The notes beneath the pieces are model-generated. The model made no database searches. It was given only the letters and a program-made list of their open reading frames with translations, and was not told the origin of the DNA. Position numbers and translations under genes: made by a program. A DNA stretch of 64,000 bases from Rostrohypoxylon terebratum (taxonomy: Eukaryota > Ascomycota > Sordariomycetes > Xylariales > Hypoxylaceae): the NCBI GenBank assembly GCA_022497145.1, contig MU385874.1:248001-312000 (forward strand), given 5' to 3'. Within the stretch, counting starts at the first letter, position 1, and each line of letters begins with the position of its first letter. Positions 43,461-56,546 of the stretch are shown one piece after another.

Positions 43461-46400
43461 ATGACTGAGGTCGTACCCGGCGACCGCACCAAGCTTCTGC
43501 AATTAAAGCGGGCAGAATGCAGGTACGAAATAGCAATGATGAAGTAGAGCTAATTGATCCGATCCTAATGATATATACAATTATAGTGCGATCGCACGGT
43601 CAAGGAAGAGGAAGTTGTGTGTGTTGTATGCCGTCGCTACAAGTGCGGATGGCCTCCCTCAACGAAGCTTCGCCGATCCAGACGCGCTTCCGACGAACCC
43701 TGCCGAATCGCATTTTCTTGAAGGCTCAGATATCTTGCAGTATGTCGAAGAATCCCCGCCATCTAGCTCTCGAGGAGTACTAAGTCGCGTTGGTCGCGTT
43801 TTGTGGTGTTATTTGGGAAATCCACGATAGTTTTTATTTGCTAATATTCAGTGTAGAGGAAGAAAGCTCAACGAGTTGAATATTCCTGCACGCCCGCGAA
43901 TTCGATCAGAATACCCTCAAGTCTCCCGAGTCTCCCAAGTCTCCAAACCCGGAGAGAACCTTGTTCCGAATGAGAACTCCCATGCCACCATAAATAAGAA
44001 AGATGTCATTAATACTATTTCACGACCTCCCGTACCATTACCGTTACCATTACCATTACCATTACCATCACCATCACCCTCTATACCGCCGCGACGAGAA
44101 ATCGCCCATGACAAGACCGATACTCCTCCTGCGGCCTCGCAGGCTGTCCAGCCAGGTTCCGAACATAACTCGAAGGCTCCCCAAACACCGTGGCCTACTA
44201 CTCAACCTGCAAACCAATCTACGCGGCTAGATGTTCCTGGTGTTCCCGCCGAAGGAAATAATCCATCCCAGCAAGCGGTTGAGCGGACGAGCCTACCTCC
44301 TAACGATCAGCCTAATGGGACATTCAAGTATCCGACCAGCTTGCCTCCGACGACACCTGCTTTACCTCAGAAGCAACCCATTCAACCTTCCGTCAACGAA
44401 CAGCGACAGCAAAGTCGGGTTGGCGAGTCCGCAAATGCGCCACGACAAGATTCACGTGGAGATCCCATGGAGCTCGGTGTGACTCCGGACAGAAGACTTG
44501 AGCTTGAGGAGAATACGACAAAGGCGACGGGAGTGCAACCAATGCCTCTTCAAGATACCGGTCGTGCTGCTGATGGCGTGTCATCGCTTTCCACTAATAG
44601 TACGGCAACGGCTTCAGTCGCACCCAATGTATCGACTAATAAAAGTCCGAATGGCGATGTGGTTCCATTTGCAGCTAGCAAAGAGATTGGTTCGGTGGGA
44701 ATGAAAGACATGGCGTCGATGAGACAAAATCCTCAGAACGGGACGCTTTCAAGATCGGCTGTGGCTGGAACATCCGAAAGCATTCCGGCGGGTAAGGTTG
44801 GGACGCAACCGATATCGCAACCAACCAACATTGCAGTAAAGGCGCCAATTAACGGCAGTAGAGAAGCAAATGCCGTTGCAAATACGCCGACACAGCCACC
44901 CAAGACGTCCCCGTCTACAGCATGTGTTTCCGTATCCGTATCCGTACCCATACCCGTACCCGTACCCGCGCCCTTACCCGCAAGTACTGTAGCAGCTGAC
45001 GCCCAGCCGCGTACGGGCAGCATTCCCGCCAGTCTACAGCAACGTCAAGAGTCCCTACCGCCTTCAAAACATCCTTTGCCCACTAGTGAGAACGCCCGTG
45101 GTCCTGTAATGCCACATGCAAGGAGTGATCAACAACAGCCTGATTCCGATTTCCGCAAAAGCATATCTAGTCTTAATGGCGATGTTGCTCCAAATCCCAT
45201 GCAGGGCGAAACCATGCAGAAGGAAAGCCCGTCGGCTTCCGTGGAGTCCACTGTTCCTTCGCGAGTCATACCAGAAACACGTACAGAAGTCAAAGAACCT
45301 CAAGAGACACAAACTACCCATGAGGTCAACCGTCCGCCAGCACAACTTGGGTCAAATCATAGGCGGACCAGTAGTCCTACGGGAGTTGCTCGACAGAAGC
45401 CTGTGTCCGAGATCCTCAGTGAACCGCCGAAGGTATTCGACGATGTCGAATCGGGCCGCACCGCCTCGGTAGTTCCAAGTTCGGAATCTTCGAAGAAACG
45501 CTCAGAGACTCAGAGAGCCAAGCTTAAGGGGAAGGGCAATCGATCTATGGTTGTTTTTGGTAAACACTCCAAAGGCTCAACCGATTCTAACAAAACTCTC
45601 GTCCAAAACCGTTCTGAGGCTGGTCAAATAACAAGTGACGATTACTTCACACCCTTGTTCGTGCAGGCATTTACTTCGAACTCGAAGTGGATGAGACCTC
45701 TTGACCAGATTTTGCATCAGGCTCACAAAACGTTGTCTACGCCAGATTCTTACACACATATCTTTGACAACCAGGCTTGTAAGGTACTTAAGAGAGTTTA
45801 TCACTTACAACATCACAACAAGTGGTCTCTGCGCCAACCAAAGCGTTGTCCTGAGCCCACGCGCCAACCTTGTCATTGGGATGTTCTACTCAAGGAGATG
45901 AAATGGATGAGGACAGATTTCCGCGAAGAACGAAAATGGAAAATGGCAGTTGCTCGAAATCTCGCCTACGCTTGTGCCGAGTGGGTCTCCTCCTCGGTGG
46001 AAGATCGCAAGGCCTTGCAGGTGAATGCCGTTATCCCTCCACTCGCTCCCATAGACGATAAGCAAGTCAGCCTCGGCCATCTACAGGACCCGGAAAATCA
46101 GCCTACACCAGACCTTGTTCCATCGGCCGAATCAGACTCGCCTATGGAGCCGGACGACGAGCCTCATGATGGTATCATTGATACAATAGCACCTTCGGCC
46201 ATTTTCGCTCTAGAAAACGATGATGTGGTGTTTGCACTTCACCAATCGGCCAGCGCAGATCGACTCCTCGAACAATTACCTATGTATGGATCGCCGCTTG
46301 AAGTTCCTAAGTTTGACATTACTGCGCCTGAATACGACCCAGACGCTTCATGGAGGCGGCCCGCGTTGCCGCTGAGCAGGTTCGTAGAGGGTCGGATGGA

Positions 46401-48400
46401 ACTCACCCCAACAGAGCCTCCCAAAAAGCGAAGCCGCTATCATTACGCGCAAGAAGACGATGAAGACGACGAAATAGTCTTCGACCAGTCTAGCGGCAGC
46501 CAACCTCGGTTATCGCCACTGAGCACCGATGTGGCGCTGTTCCGACCCGAGAACAAGAGCTTTCGAGATAGACTCCACGCTGGGCATCAATTTCGTCCGC
46601 CTAATGAGCATACTATGCCCTTCCAGTCATTTTACGAGTCTCGTAGTCCGTCTCAGTGGACGCAGCCGGAGGATGATGAACTCAAGGGTTTGGTACGCGA
46701 GTATTCGTATAATTGGTCTCTGATATCTACCCTCCTCAGTGTTAGATCCGTCTTCAACTCCGGTGCCGAGAGACGAACGCCATGGGAATGTTTCGAACGC
46801 TGGGTCATGCTCGAGGGACTCCCTCATGATATGCAAAAGACCCAGTACTTCAAGTTATGGCAAAGCAGGATTGAGGCGTCGCAACAAGTCATCCGGCAGC
46901 AACAGCAACAAACACAACAACAGCAGCAGCAGCAACAGGCGAACGCCAATGGTCCTATCACACCCATACCCAAGCGGCGGTATAACGTCCCACTAAAGGT
47001 CGAACGACGGCGAAACCAAAAGCATCTGACGATGATAGATGCGATGAGAAAACTTGCAAAGAAACGAGAGACAACATTGCAAAAGCAGCAACACAATGCT
47101 TCGCTTGCCGCTATGAGGAAGACTAATGAGACCCCTCAACCGAGAGCGCCGACGAAAACACCTAGGGAGTACAGTATCATGCGATTTGAACGAGACCAAG
47201 CCATGGCCGAAAGACTAGCCGAGAGGATGGCCCAGCAGCAGCGCCACGAGGCTCAGCGAAGGGTACGAAGTCCCCTTCCTCTTCTATAGCTAAACAAGTA
47301 AGACTAACTATTATCACTAGGCCGCCATACAAAGAGCGCAGCAAGGACAAGTTGCGCAAATGGCAGTCGCCCAAAATGCGAACCAACTGTCGCAGAATAA
47401 TCCTCAGATGGCAGCGTCTCATCCTCACGCCGGCATGACTCGTGTCAATGCTCCTAACCAGATCTCAATCAATACTCAAGGACGTCCACGAATGGGAATG
47501 CATACTCCTAATGGCACTGGCACTCCTAATCATATGGGCGGTAGTCTCGTTCCCCCCATGCAAATGAATGGTACCTCTCAAGTGCAAATGCCTTCCGTAA
47601 ATGGCCAGCCGCGAATGGCGATGCCTACTACCCAGCCAGATCTCCAGCTATTGATGCAGGCACAGCAAATATCCGAGCAACAGCGCCGCTCTGTCCAGAT
47701 GCGGCAGCAGCAGCAGCAGCAGCAACAGCATCAACAGCAACACCACCAGCAGCAGCATCACCAACAACAGAATCCACAACAGCCTCACCCAACTTCACAG
47801 GGGAATGTGCCTTTGCAGAGCTCGCCGCCTGCTATGCGAGCTGCCGCCATGAATGGACTCAATCAAAAGAACTACCTCAGCAACGGTCAAGCACAGGCAA
47901 TGATGGCTTCATTCAACTCTACGAACGGATCAGGAATGTCGACACCTCCCGCCCCAAACCATGCTATGACATCCCAGGCAGGATCGCCTCGACCAAACGC
48001 AATTACACAACAGACGCATTCGACGCATCAGACATATGTCTCACAACTTCAAGCTATCGAGACTCATATCAGGCAAACGCAACCTAACATGACACAAGAT
48101 GTCGTTCGCGAGACGGCAAGGCAATATTTGAGCATGCGTCAGAATAACCATAACATTGCGCAATCTGCCATGAACGCCGCAGCTGGTGGATCAGGGCATG
48201 CCGCTGCTGCTAACGGGCCACATCAGTACGCGCAACTCCTGCGAGCCCAGCAACAACAAGCCGCAGCAGCCGCCGCCGCCGCACAGGCCCAGCAGGCTCA
48301 GGCGCAAGCTCAGGCTCAGGCTCAGGTTCAACAAGGGGTTCAACAACACCAGCGCAACTCTAGCGGAAGTGCAACGCCCACGCCATCCCTGCCGAAATAG
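43461..48400 (+). CDS. VID21: NuA4 histone acetyltransferase scaffold VID21/EAF1
   Basis: Exons 43461-43522, 43587-43776, 43852-47262 and 47321-48400 give 1580 aa. Vid21/Eaf1 is the platform subunit that assembles the NuA4 complex. The N-terminus has the conserved SRKRKL block across the first splice. A long Pro/Ser/Thr-rich disordered region follows, with dipeptide repeats (PLPLPL and VSVSVP/VPVPVP). The HSA domain begins near 750 (CHWDVLLKEMKWM, then FREERKWK) and binds actin-related proteins. The SANT/Myb domain begins near 1018 (QWTQPEDDELKGLV). The C-terminal 400 residues are Gln-rich with polyQ and polyA. The second intron boundary (43777/43852) is the least certain: GTACTA is a weak donor, chosen because it keeps phase and avoids stops. 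Confidence 0.93.
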
Positions 48401-49008
48401 GGCTCTGCCGGAGATCTTAGAGGAGGTCTATAGCAGAAACTAGGACTGCCTCATGATTTTCATCGCAACCTGGACGGAAGTGAGGGAAAAGCCAAAAGAT
48501 GGGGTCTTCATCATCATCCTCAGCTTGAGATCAACGTATTCCACGTTGGCGTCTTGTAAATATGCGCTGCTTCAGGTAGTAACGTGCTCCTATGCAGACA
48601 ACTTTTACGTATGAAAAATATAATATTCGTAAAGAAAACTATGGAAATCATTTTTTTTTTTCATGTGAACATGTTAAAGACGATGTCTCATGTCTGATTT
48701 ATCTATATTGCTCTCATCACGATGTCTTTTTTTTTTTTTTTTTTTACCCCAACTGTGTAACGGTTGTGCAACTATTCCTAATTGTCTTTAGTAGGCCAAT
48801 AAACCATACTAGGTAGTAAGTACCTATAAGTACATATGCAGGGTCGGTCAAGTCGGGATCCGGAAACAGTAATTAGATGTCCCACTTTAGCTTCAGATCC
48901 ACTTTATTTTTTTTTCCTCGTCTCGAAATGAAGAGACAAGAATTTTCTGTAAAACGAAATAGCAACAGCCAAACCTCATCCAACAACACAAACTGCACAA
49001 ACTGCACA
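48401..49008. other. intergenic region between VID21 and MAK11
   Basis: 3' flank and promoter, with T runs near 48652-48662 and 48726-48745. An in-frame upstream ATG at 48877 could extend the MAK11-like protein by 44 residues. Confidence 0.55.
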
Positions 49009-50475
49009 ATGGGCAAACGAAAGCGCACAGAAGGCACAACTCACGGAGCTCCGGAAAACAAAGCACCTGCTATTGCAAAGAAAGCTAAAACATCCAAGCT
49101 ATCAACGACCGCAACCGCAGAAGGCTCGTCTCTAGTAACCGTCCAGGTCGTCACAGGATCCTATGATAGAATTCTTCACGGATTGACCGCCACAATTTCA
49201 ACCGATGACCATGTCGAATTCGCAGACACTTTTCTCTTCAACGCGCACAATTCGGCCATACGATGTTTAGCCCTTTCGCCACCGTCAGCGCCGGAGCCTG
49301 GCAAATTGCAAAAAGTCATGCTGGCCTCGGGCAGCAGCGACGAACGGATCAATGTATATAACATCTCAGCGCATCCTCCAAACCGTAAATACCAAGATGC
49401 CATATCTTCAGTCGCACCTCGTAGGATCCTAGAGAACCCAAAGAATCGAGAGATAGGCACGCTACTACACCATTCCTCTACGGTCACGAAATTGTCCTTC
49501 CCTACAAAATCCAAGCTCATCTCTTCCTCCGAAGATTCTACCATAGCTGTTACTAGGACCAGAGATTGGTCTCTACTCTCATCTATTAAGACTCCCATAC
49601 CGAAGCCCCAAGGTCGGCCGAGCGGCGACACGGCATCTCTAGGCTCCACGCCCGCCGGTGTCAACGACTTCGCCGTCCACCCAAGTATGAAGCTCATGAT
49701 CAGCGTGAGCAGAGGCGAGCGATGCATGCGACTGTGGAATCTCATGACGGCAAAGAAGGCAGGTGTGCTCAATTTCAGCCGAGATATGCTACAAGACGTA
49801 GGAGAAGGAAAACATGCCTTGGGGGAGGGAAGAAAGGTGGTATGGGGCAGCACCGAAGATGGTGATGAGTTTTGTGTCGGTTTCGACAAAGACGCCCTAG
49901 TTTTCGGCATGGACAGCATACCCAAGTGCCGGGTCATGCCAGAACCGAGGAAGAAAATACACGAAATCAGCTACGTTACGATAGACGCAGCGAACGATTC
50001 GTCGCTGTTAGCCGTCTCAACCGATGATGGGAGGATATTGTTTTTGTCTACAAAAAGTGAAGATCTAATCTCGAGCAAGTCTACGGAAGAGAAAGAGAAG
50101 AACCCATCATTACCAATGGCCAAGTTGATCGCCCAAATTGGCGGGAAAGATGCCGGCATCTCGGAACGAATCAAGGACTTCTCAATAAACAGGATACCTA
50201 ACAAAGGTGGAGAGGAAAGCTTGGTGATAGCAGCTGGTAGTAGCGATGGCAAGGTCCGCATCTTCAAATTCGGTGTTTCGGAGCTGGAGAAGGCAAGAAA
50301 ATCGAAAACCGCACCAACAGTAGGCAGACTGTTGGGTACCTACGAGACTCAGAACAGGATAACATGCGTGGAAGCTTTTATAATGATACCCCGGCCAGAA
50401 GGCGTAAAGGACAGCGAAGATGAGTTAGAAGATCCGTCCGAAGATGAGAACGATGATGAGAACGACGAGGAATGA
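49009..50475 (+). CDS. MAK11: WD40 ribosome-biogenesis protein, MAK11/PAK1IP1-like
   Basis: Single exon, 488 aa from the chosen start. Mak11 family proteins act in the nucleolus in 60S subunit maturation, associated with Rlp24 and early pre-60S particles. The N-terminus is Lys/Arg-rich, like a nuclear localisation signal. The family-specific VTGSYDRILHGL begins the first blade, followed by NSAIRCLALSP, LASGSSDERINVYN, STVTKLSFPTKSKLISSSEDSTIAV and VNDFAVHPSMKLMISVSRGERCMRLWNL, giving most blades of a propeller. The tail is very acidic (Asp/Glu). The ATG at 49009 is preferred because MGKRKR is a typical nucleolar start; the frame is open back to an ATG at 48877, adding 44 Asn/Thr-rich residues. 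Confidence 0.9.
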   Translation: MGKRKRTEGTTHGAPENKAPAIAKKAKTSKLSTTATAEGSSLVTVQVVTGSYDRILHGLTATISTDDHVEFADTFLFNAHNSAIRCLALSPPSAPEPGKLQKVMLASGSSDERINVYNISAHPPNRKYQDAISSVAPRRILENPKNREIGTLLHHSSTVTKLSFPTKSKLISSSEDSTIAVTRTRDWSLLSSIKTPIPKPQGRPSGDTASLGSTPAGVNDFAVHPSMKLMISVSRGERCMRLWNLMTAKKAGVLNFSRDMLQDVGEGKHALGEGRKVVWGSTEDGDEFCVGFDKDALVFGMDSIPKCRVMPEPRKKIHEISYVTIDAANDSSLLAVSTDDGRILFLSTKSEDLISSKSTEEKEKNPSLPMAKLIAQIGGKDAGISERIKDFSINRIPNKGGEESLVIAAGSSDGKVRIFKFGVSELEKARKSKTAPTVGRLLGTYETQNRITCVEAFIMIPRPEGVKDSEDELEDPSEDENDDENDEE

Positions 50476-50637
50476 CGGAATCCACGAGACGTAATGTTTC
50501 AGAATTACCAAAATAGCCAGAACCAAACTTTCAATAAACGAGAAATATTAGGCGACAAGTAGCTCGAAGCGGTTTACGTTCTCGAATTATGGTCGCGGCG
50601 TTTGTACATGCTATTTGCTACCCTTAGTCATCATGAC

Positions 50638-50669
50638 TACCTAGGTCCTAGGTCCTAAGTCCTAGGTAG
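50638..50669. repeat. CCTAGGT heptamer array
   Basis: Four tandem heptamers, one diverged (CCTAAGT), in intergenic DNA downstream of the MAK11-like gene. Confidence 0.85.
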
Positions 50670-52013
50670 ATTCTTCAATTGCTTGTGAAGATCAATCATT
50701 GAAGCTCCACGCCACAGTACTATGAAACCTGCTTTGGCAGAAACTATTGGGCAAAAACGGTAATGTGTCATACAACATATCGGCGAGCAATGCGACGGAG
50801 TACTTGGATAAAGCAACAAAATCCGTATCTCGGGTCGGTCGGGATACACGAAGGATGATCCAAGCCGCCATAAGATCCGACTTCCGTACGGGAAGGATCT
50901 GCAAGTAAGAAAGAACATGTCTGCATGTATGGGGGTTTATGGACAGCATGGGGCAGCCGGCAGATCAGCCAGCCAACCAACCAGGGATTCCATTTTCTCC
51001 ATTTGATCCATCTTATGCTGCCGGTGTTACAGTGTGGCAGGCTGGCAGCCTTGAGAAAAGTGTCACGATGGACGGAGCATGTGATTCCAAGCCGAACCAG
51101 GAACTTTGGCTTGGGGTCTGCTAATGAATTTGACGAGAAGGAAGTCGCCCTGACAGCCTGAACACCCCTACCATCCGCCCACCATTCCCGGAAAGGGTAT
51201 AGACTAGGGGGAGCTAAGACTTGAAAGCTTCCAAGCTCCCCAACAGCGGGGAACCAGTCAGCAGTGTCTGGAAAAAAAAAAGGATTAATACCTAGGTCCC
51301 AGGTGGAATACGAGTCAATAGTATTTATTGAATTCTAACATTCCCATCATGGATATATATATTGTCTCATTCATAATAGAATGTAAAACAATGTAATACA
51401 TTTCATGTGATTATTGGGGTAATGACGGATCAGGTATTATTATCACGGCACATCCACTTATGTAGTACTTGGATTTAGTATATACGAATTATACGAATAG
51501 CAAATTCAGATACCTTGAGGTCATATCCATCCATAGATATACCTATTCATAGATGTACACATAGATATATTCACAGATGTATGATAGGCGGCTGCATCCG
51601 GTGTTATTTAGCACCTGATGTCTCTTGCCGGCTTTACTGCGTATAGACTCGCCAAGATTGGAGACACATGTGAGCTTAACAAGGCAGCTCGACATAAAAA
51701 TGAATGCGGTACCTGAAGATACATAGGACCTAGGTGCCCAGGTACCTCTACACAATTTCGCAGCTCCGCTATAACGCGGACACTGCGCGGAGCACCTGCA
51801 TTTCAGCAAGTGCGGGGGAACCAAAATTAACATGTGCCACTGCCAATCAATACCTAGAATACTTCCAGGGTTAGATTCAACATGTACCTTTACGTGTACT
51901 AGACGTGTACTTGTACCTGCTCAGACTCCAGAGCACAGGCAAGTGCTCCTCATCAATTCTCTTAACTCGAAATCGCCGTGATTCAAAGTTCCTTCTAATA
52001 GATGTTCGTGTTC

Positions 52014-52062
52014 CTCTTCCACTTCCACTTCCACTTCCGCTTCCGCTTCCACTTCCACTTCT
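52014..52062. repeat. TTCCAC/TTCCGC hexanucleotide microsatellite
   Basis: About eight hexamers. On the minus strand it would encode a Gly-Ser run, which explains a spurious small frame there. Confidence 0.8.
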
Positions 52063-52621
52063 CTCCACCGTTATTTCACCCATGCCACATATTCACGTCC
52101 TTCATACGACAAACTCTCGTCTTGCATGATACTTATGACTAGCGTATCTACACCATACCTACTAGTAGTATATATTGCCCAGAGGCTATTAACTTAAATT
52201 CTTTGCCGACTTGGCGCCTATGTACATGCAAAATAACCACTTCGTCACAGCAAGTAACCGCAGGCCAACCACCAGATCGGAATGCACGAAGTTTTGTAAG
52301 ACAAGATCCAGTCACGATCTATCTCTCTTCGAACTAGCCCGTTTCCCATACTCATCATCAATTCTGTAACGAACCAATTGGCCTTATATAACCATCATTT
52401 GATTCAGCCACGCGGCAAGCAGAGTCGAGTCTTCTGTCATCGATTCCTCGATTCCTCGCTTCTCTCGGTTTCCCGTCTCTAATTGAGATAAACGGTGCTT
52501 GTTTACACATTTCATAACCTTACTGCCAGGCCTGTTCTCGCCACCTAAGTTAACTATCTTACCATCGCATTACTTATAAAACGCGCTTGCCGTGGTATCA
52601 GATATTACCTAGTTCAACGCC

Positions 52622-53996
52622 ATGTCCGACTCTCAAGGAGACGGCGGACCTCCCTTATTGCGACCCATTCCTCGCCGACCATTCGACTTATACCGCAGAG
52701 AACCTACTCCTCCGGAAGATGAACCATTCGTCCCCCCTCCTGCGAACCTGGGACACAACTCCTCGTTAAATCTAGATATTCTCAACTCCCGACTCCTCGA
52801 CCGGAGGAACAATGGTTCCGCACCCGATTCCGCTTCGATCAGTCGCGCCCAGTCCGCACTCGACATAACAGGCTCAACACTGATGGGCATCTATAATCAA
52901 GCAAACTTCAGTAAGGATAAGCTCAACTACTTGGGTGTCGATGAGCCTGGCACGCCCTGGGGGACCGGTGCAGAAACACCCGCTAAGAGCGTGGCGACCG
53001 ACAGCCCGCAATACAAGCTACAGGGGGAGAGGGCGCAACCAACTCGCCGGCGATCCTCGCTTCACACAGCAATACGTCCACAACCTTTGTCTGTCCCTCA
53101 ACATACTTTATACCTGGGTTCACGAGGTCTGTTTCTGTTTGGTCTAGGTGTGCTATACGGGATGCTAGTCGCTCAGCTTAAGGATAGGCGGCAAGCTATT
53201 GGAACGTTTCAGATGGCAGGTACGCTGGACGGCGCACATAACAGTTATGATTTGGGGGGGTTGACATTCTGGGGCGTGTCCGCGGTTGTCATGGGCAGTT
53301 TGCTACCATGGATCGACGGTGTTTGGGAGCGACTTATCGGTAGTGACGAGGCAGCTGTCGAGTCTGCCGTAGACCATAGTATGAGTAGTGATATCGCAGA
53401 GAAAGGACCTGCTACATCTACCGACTGGGCGCTTGCGGTAAGAGGTATTGGAGCGTTTGTCGGGATCGCATTTGCCATCGTAGGTCCACCTTTCATCCGA
53501 ACACCAGGAAACACGGCATGACATGGCATGGCATTAGGTCATCATTTACTTACAATGTATACAGAGAAAGTTGCCGTGGGACTCAACGTTACAGGTCTCA
53601 CTTACGTTAGCTCTCGTAAACCCAGTTCTCTGGTTCTTAATCGATCGATCAATGCCCGGCTTCCTCCTATCAACTACCGTTGGGATAGCTGGGGCTATGG
53701 TTTTGATGGGATTACAGTCAGATATGGTTCCAACTCCGGCAAATCCCTCAACATCCGTGTTTCCCGGGTACAACGCTCAGTATGATAATACGACTGGCGG
53801 TTTTGCCCAGCACCAGCAGCAAGCACACGAGCTAATTTCATTTGGCGGGCTGACGATTACCCAAGAAATGTTCGGCACAGTTGTATTCATGATGAGTATG
53901 CTGTTCTGCTGCTGTGTTTGCTTCGGGAACATCGGCCGTTGGATTGCTTTAAACCGAGGCACGGCTACGAGGGGCAGGTGGGCTGAGCGGCGATGA
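52622..53996 (+). CDS. INSIG-domain protein (sterol-regulated ER protein)
   Basis: Two exons (52622-53479 and 53565-53996), 85-bp intron, 429 aa. INSIG proteins sit in the ER membrane and bind HMG-CoA reductase (as yeast Nsg1 does) or SREBP-SCAP in response to sterols. The first about 155 residues are polar and probably cytosolic. The INSIG core follows with hydrophobic segments at RGLFLFGLGVLYGMLV, LTFWGVSAVVMGSLLPWIDGVW, the segment across the splice (AFVGIAFAIRKLPW), STLQVSLTLALVNPVLWFLIDRS and a final segment near GTVVFMMSMLFCCCVCFG. The splice rebuilds the conserved IRKLPW motif; an unspliced reading stops at 53521. The protein is longer than animal INSIGs because of the N-terminal extension, as is usual in Pezizomycotina. 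Confidence 0.92.
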
Positions 53997-54520
53997 TGGG
54001 TTACGATAGGTTGCTCGTGTAGTACAATGTTGAACTGTGACATAGTGGGAAGGGCTGTGTGGCCAGTTCAATAGCGGCGGAACAAAGGTCAATAACGGAA
54101 CCATATATCTATCTAAAGACGACAGAGCAGAGGATTCTTAGCGATGAAAGAACAGTTGTTATTATGTTCTTCCAACCAAAAAAAGTAATTTGGTCGGTTA
54201 GTTGGTTGGTTAGACGGTCCTCTTTCGTGTTTCTAAGCGGATCTCACGATGGGATTATGTTGGTACATTCGGCGGTCTTTGGGCGCAAGCAGGAGGTTTG
54301 TAGGTACGGGCTCGCATAAGGAGTGATACTGAGAAGACCAAAATATATGGATGTAGTGTCTATTATGAATGTAACATTAGTCACGGGTATAGAGGCCATT
54401 CGTACGGTCTGTTCCATGTGTACTTCGGACCTAGGTATTCTCGAAATGAGTACATAAAAAATATCTACCGAGGAAGATGTTTGGGTTAAGCAAGTATCTA
54501 ATATTAGTACAGACGGACAT

Positions 54521-54544
54521 ACCTAAGACCTAGGTCCTAGGTAA
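54521..54544. repeat. CCTAGGT-family array
   Basis: Three heptamer units, the first diverged (CCTAAGA), in intergenic DNA. Confidence 0.75.
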
Positions 54545-54930
54545 GCATCGAACGAAGGATGCCCACAGTAAAACTTCATTCGTTATATTCGCGTCATGTA
54601 TTTGGACCAGCGGCTCTCCTAATTCGACGTACTTACAAGGTTGGGGTGTCATTGACTGAAATTAGTAGAATAAATCAGATGTACCTGTCATAAACAGCGA
54701 TCACGACAAAGAAGAAGGGCGAAATCTTCGAGGTTGCCCAAAGAAGCAAATAGGGACTACCGACTACCGGAGTTCAGTAGCGTCGATATCTAGACAGAGC
54801 CGCGTCATATCAGGATCGGACAGAGACCTGTCATAATCGAGAAACGACTTCAGGCTTGCCTAATTCGGATATGAAGGTTGCTATTAGAGGTCCAAAAAAA
54901 ACACTTGGGAATAATACCGTACCTAGTACG

Positions 54931-54953
54931 TACCTAGGTCCTAGGGCCTAGGT
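54931..54953. repeat. CCTAGGT-family array
   Basis: CCTAGGT, CCTAGGG and CCTAGGT units in tandem, with nearby TACCTAGTACGTA half sites. Confidence 0.75.
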
Positions 54954-56546
54954 AAATACTTTAGCGGTGTTAAGGAAGATCCCAGCCGGACGGAACCTCT
55001 CCTTGTGACACGTAGAACACACGAGGTCCACGGTGACTATCCACTTATATTCATTTATGTATTCTTCCTATCACTCACTACTGTGGTAGATACATAAATA
55101 CCTACATACCTACACATGTTTAATTTATACTAGGTAGTGAGTATAGTAATAGTATAGTGAATAACCAAGACTGCATACATAAATCATTTTCAAGCTTTGA
55201 TAATGTCAACATATATTGTCCCTCGTCATAACTTAAAGCTCTGTGTTGACGTATTTGTTACAAGTCTTTCATTCGATATATAAGGTATTCTTCATCAAGA
55301 TTACTAGGTACTGGGAGTATATGCAGAAGACAGTCATTGCCTGTGTAAAGTTTAAACACCTAATACGAATATTGGTGCCTTGTTATGTAAACAGCACCAC
55401 CTGGTATTACCTACCTATAAACTCAGATGATTCAATGTTGAAGGGTCTTATAAGGGTCGTGGTTTCTACGTATGTAGTTATAATACGCAGGACCCAGGTA
55501 CCTATCTGCCTAATTACCTAGTAGGTACTTAGACTCACACCAGTGAGCCAACGAAGTTGAGCTTTACCTTAGCAGGTTAGATAGTAGTAGATACCGTCAT
55601 TTAGCGGGTAGGTACAACCCACCTTACTGACCCCTATTAGACTAGTATTAGTGGTATGATTGTCTCATCGAGATCATCAGTTTCCCCAAAGAGCCAATCA
55701 GATATTAGAATTCGAGTCTTTGACGGGCACGGAAGTGTCGATGTAGCCCCTACGACGTCAGGACTTTCTTCTTCCCAGGTTCCCCATTGAATCATTTGAA
55801 TGTTCCCCAGACGCTCGTTCCGACTTCAACCATGAACCATCTTTTTTTTTTCCAGCTTCCTAAATTTTGGACCCTTCTGTACTCCTGTCGCTTCGCCCTT
55901 AGTCCACATCTGTCCTTGGCCCTCCCCCTTTGGCCCTCCCCAATTCTGGATCCTTAGAAAAATGTATGATGACTTCTATATTCTTTTAGCACATGGCATG
56001 GTACAAGTACAGTTCTTGTATATACTGTCGCTCCCTTGACCTCGACTCGAAGTCGTAACGCTTCCAGGCGTCTTATCATCATCCTCTTCTTCAAACTCTT
56101 CATCCACCCCGTGCACCACTATTTGTTATCAACTTATTAGATGTTACCAATTAATCCCTGCCTGTCCTCGTCCTCGTATGAATCCGGCAAGGAAAGTCTG
56201 TGACACTCCCCCATATTCTAACCTCCATTCGGGTCGATTTTATACCGGATCCTCTTCACCAGTAGGGATCTGTCGGCAAAAGCTACTACTCATGCTTTGT
56301 AATAAAACATTCAATTTTCGAACATCCCTTCCAACCGCCGCAGTCCAGTACACGATAGGCCTGCGCACTTGATTTTTCCGAACTCACTTGTTATTCCGCG
56401 CATCCCCCCCCCCCTGTGCTGCCTCATGTTCATCTTGTCTCGCGTTACGCTAGTCCCTCAAACACAAATCTGCTATACAACTCTGAAGATAGGACACCCG
56501 TCCCACGTTATCACCCTCGGCATCGTAGTTAAGCAACTCTGATTTC

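Larger units (their letters stand above)
50476..52621. other. 2.1-kb intergenic region
   Basis: No gene supported. Heptamer array at 50638-50669, a TTCCAC/TTCCGC hexamer microsatellite at about 52014-52062, and CATAGATATA-type AT-rich sequence near 51520-51580. Frames at 50655-51161 lack coding features. The last 300 bases are pyrimidine-rich and are probably the INSIG-like gene promoter. Confidence 0.55.
53997..56546. other. 2.5-kb intergenic region
   Basis: No gene supported. Heptamer arrays at 54521-54544 and 54931-54953; AT-rich spacer at 55060-55600; then a pyrimidine-rich stretch with T and C runs (55842-55852, 56405-56414), which is the likely promoter of the LON/RING gene. Frames at 54059-54319, 55243-55521 and 56178-56372 lack family features. 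Confidence 0.55.

Noticed and set aside
49176..49937. 253-codon minus-strand frame
   Set aside because: Antisense to the MAK11-like gene, which has clear WD40 repeats.
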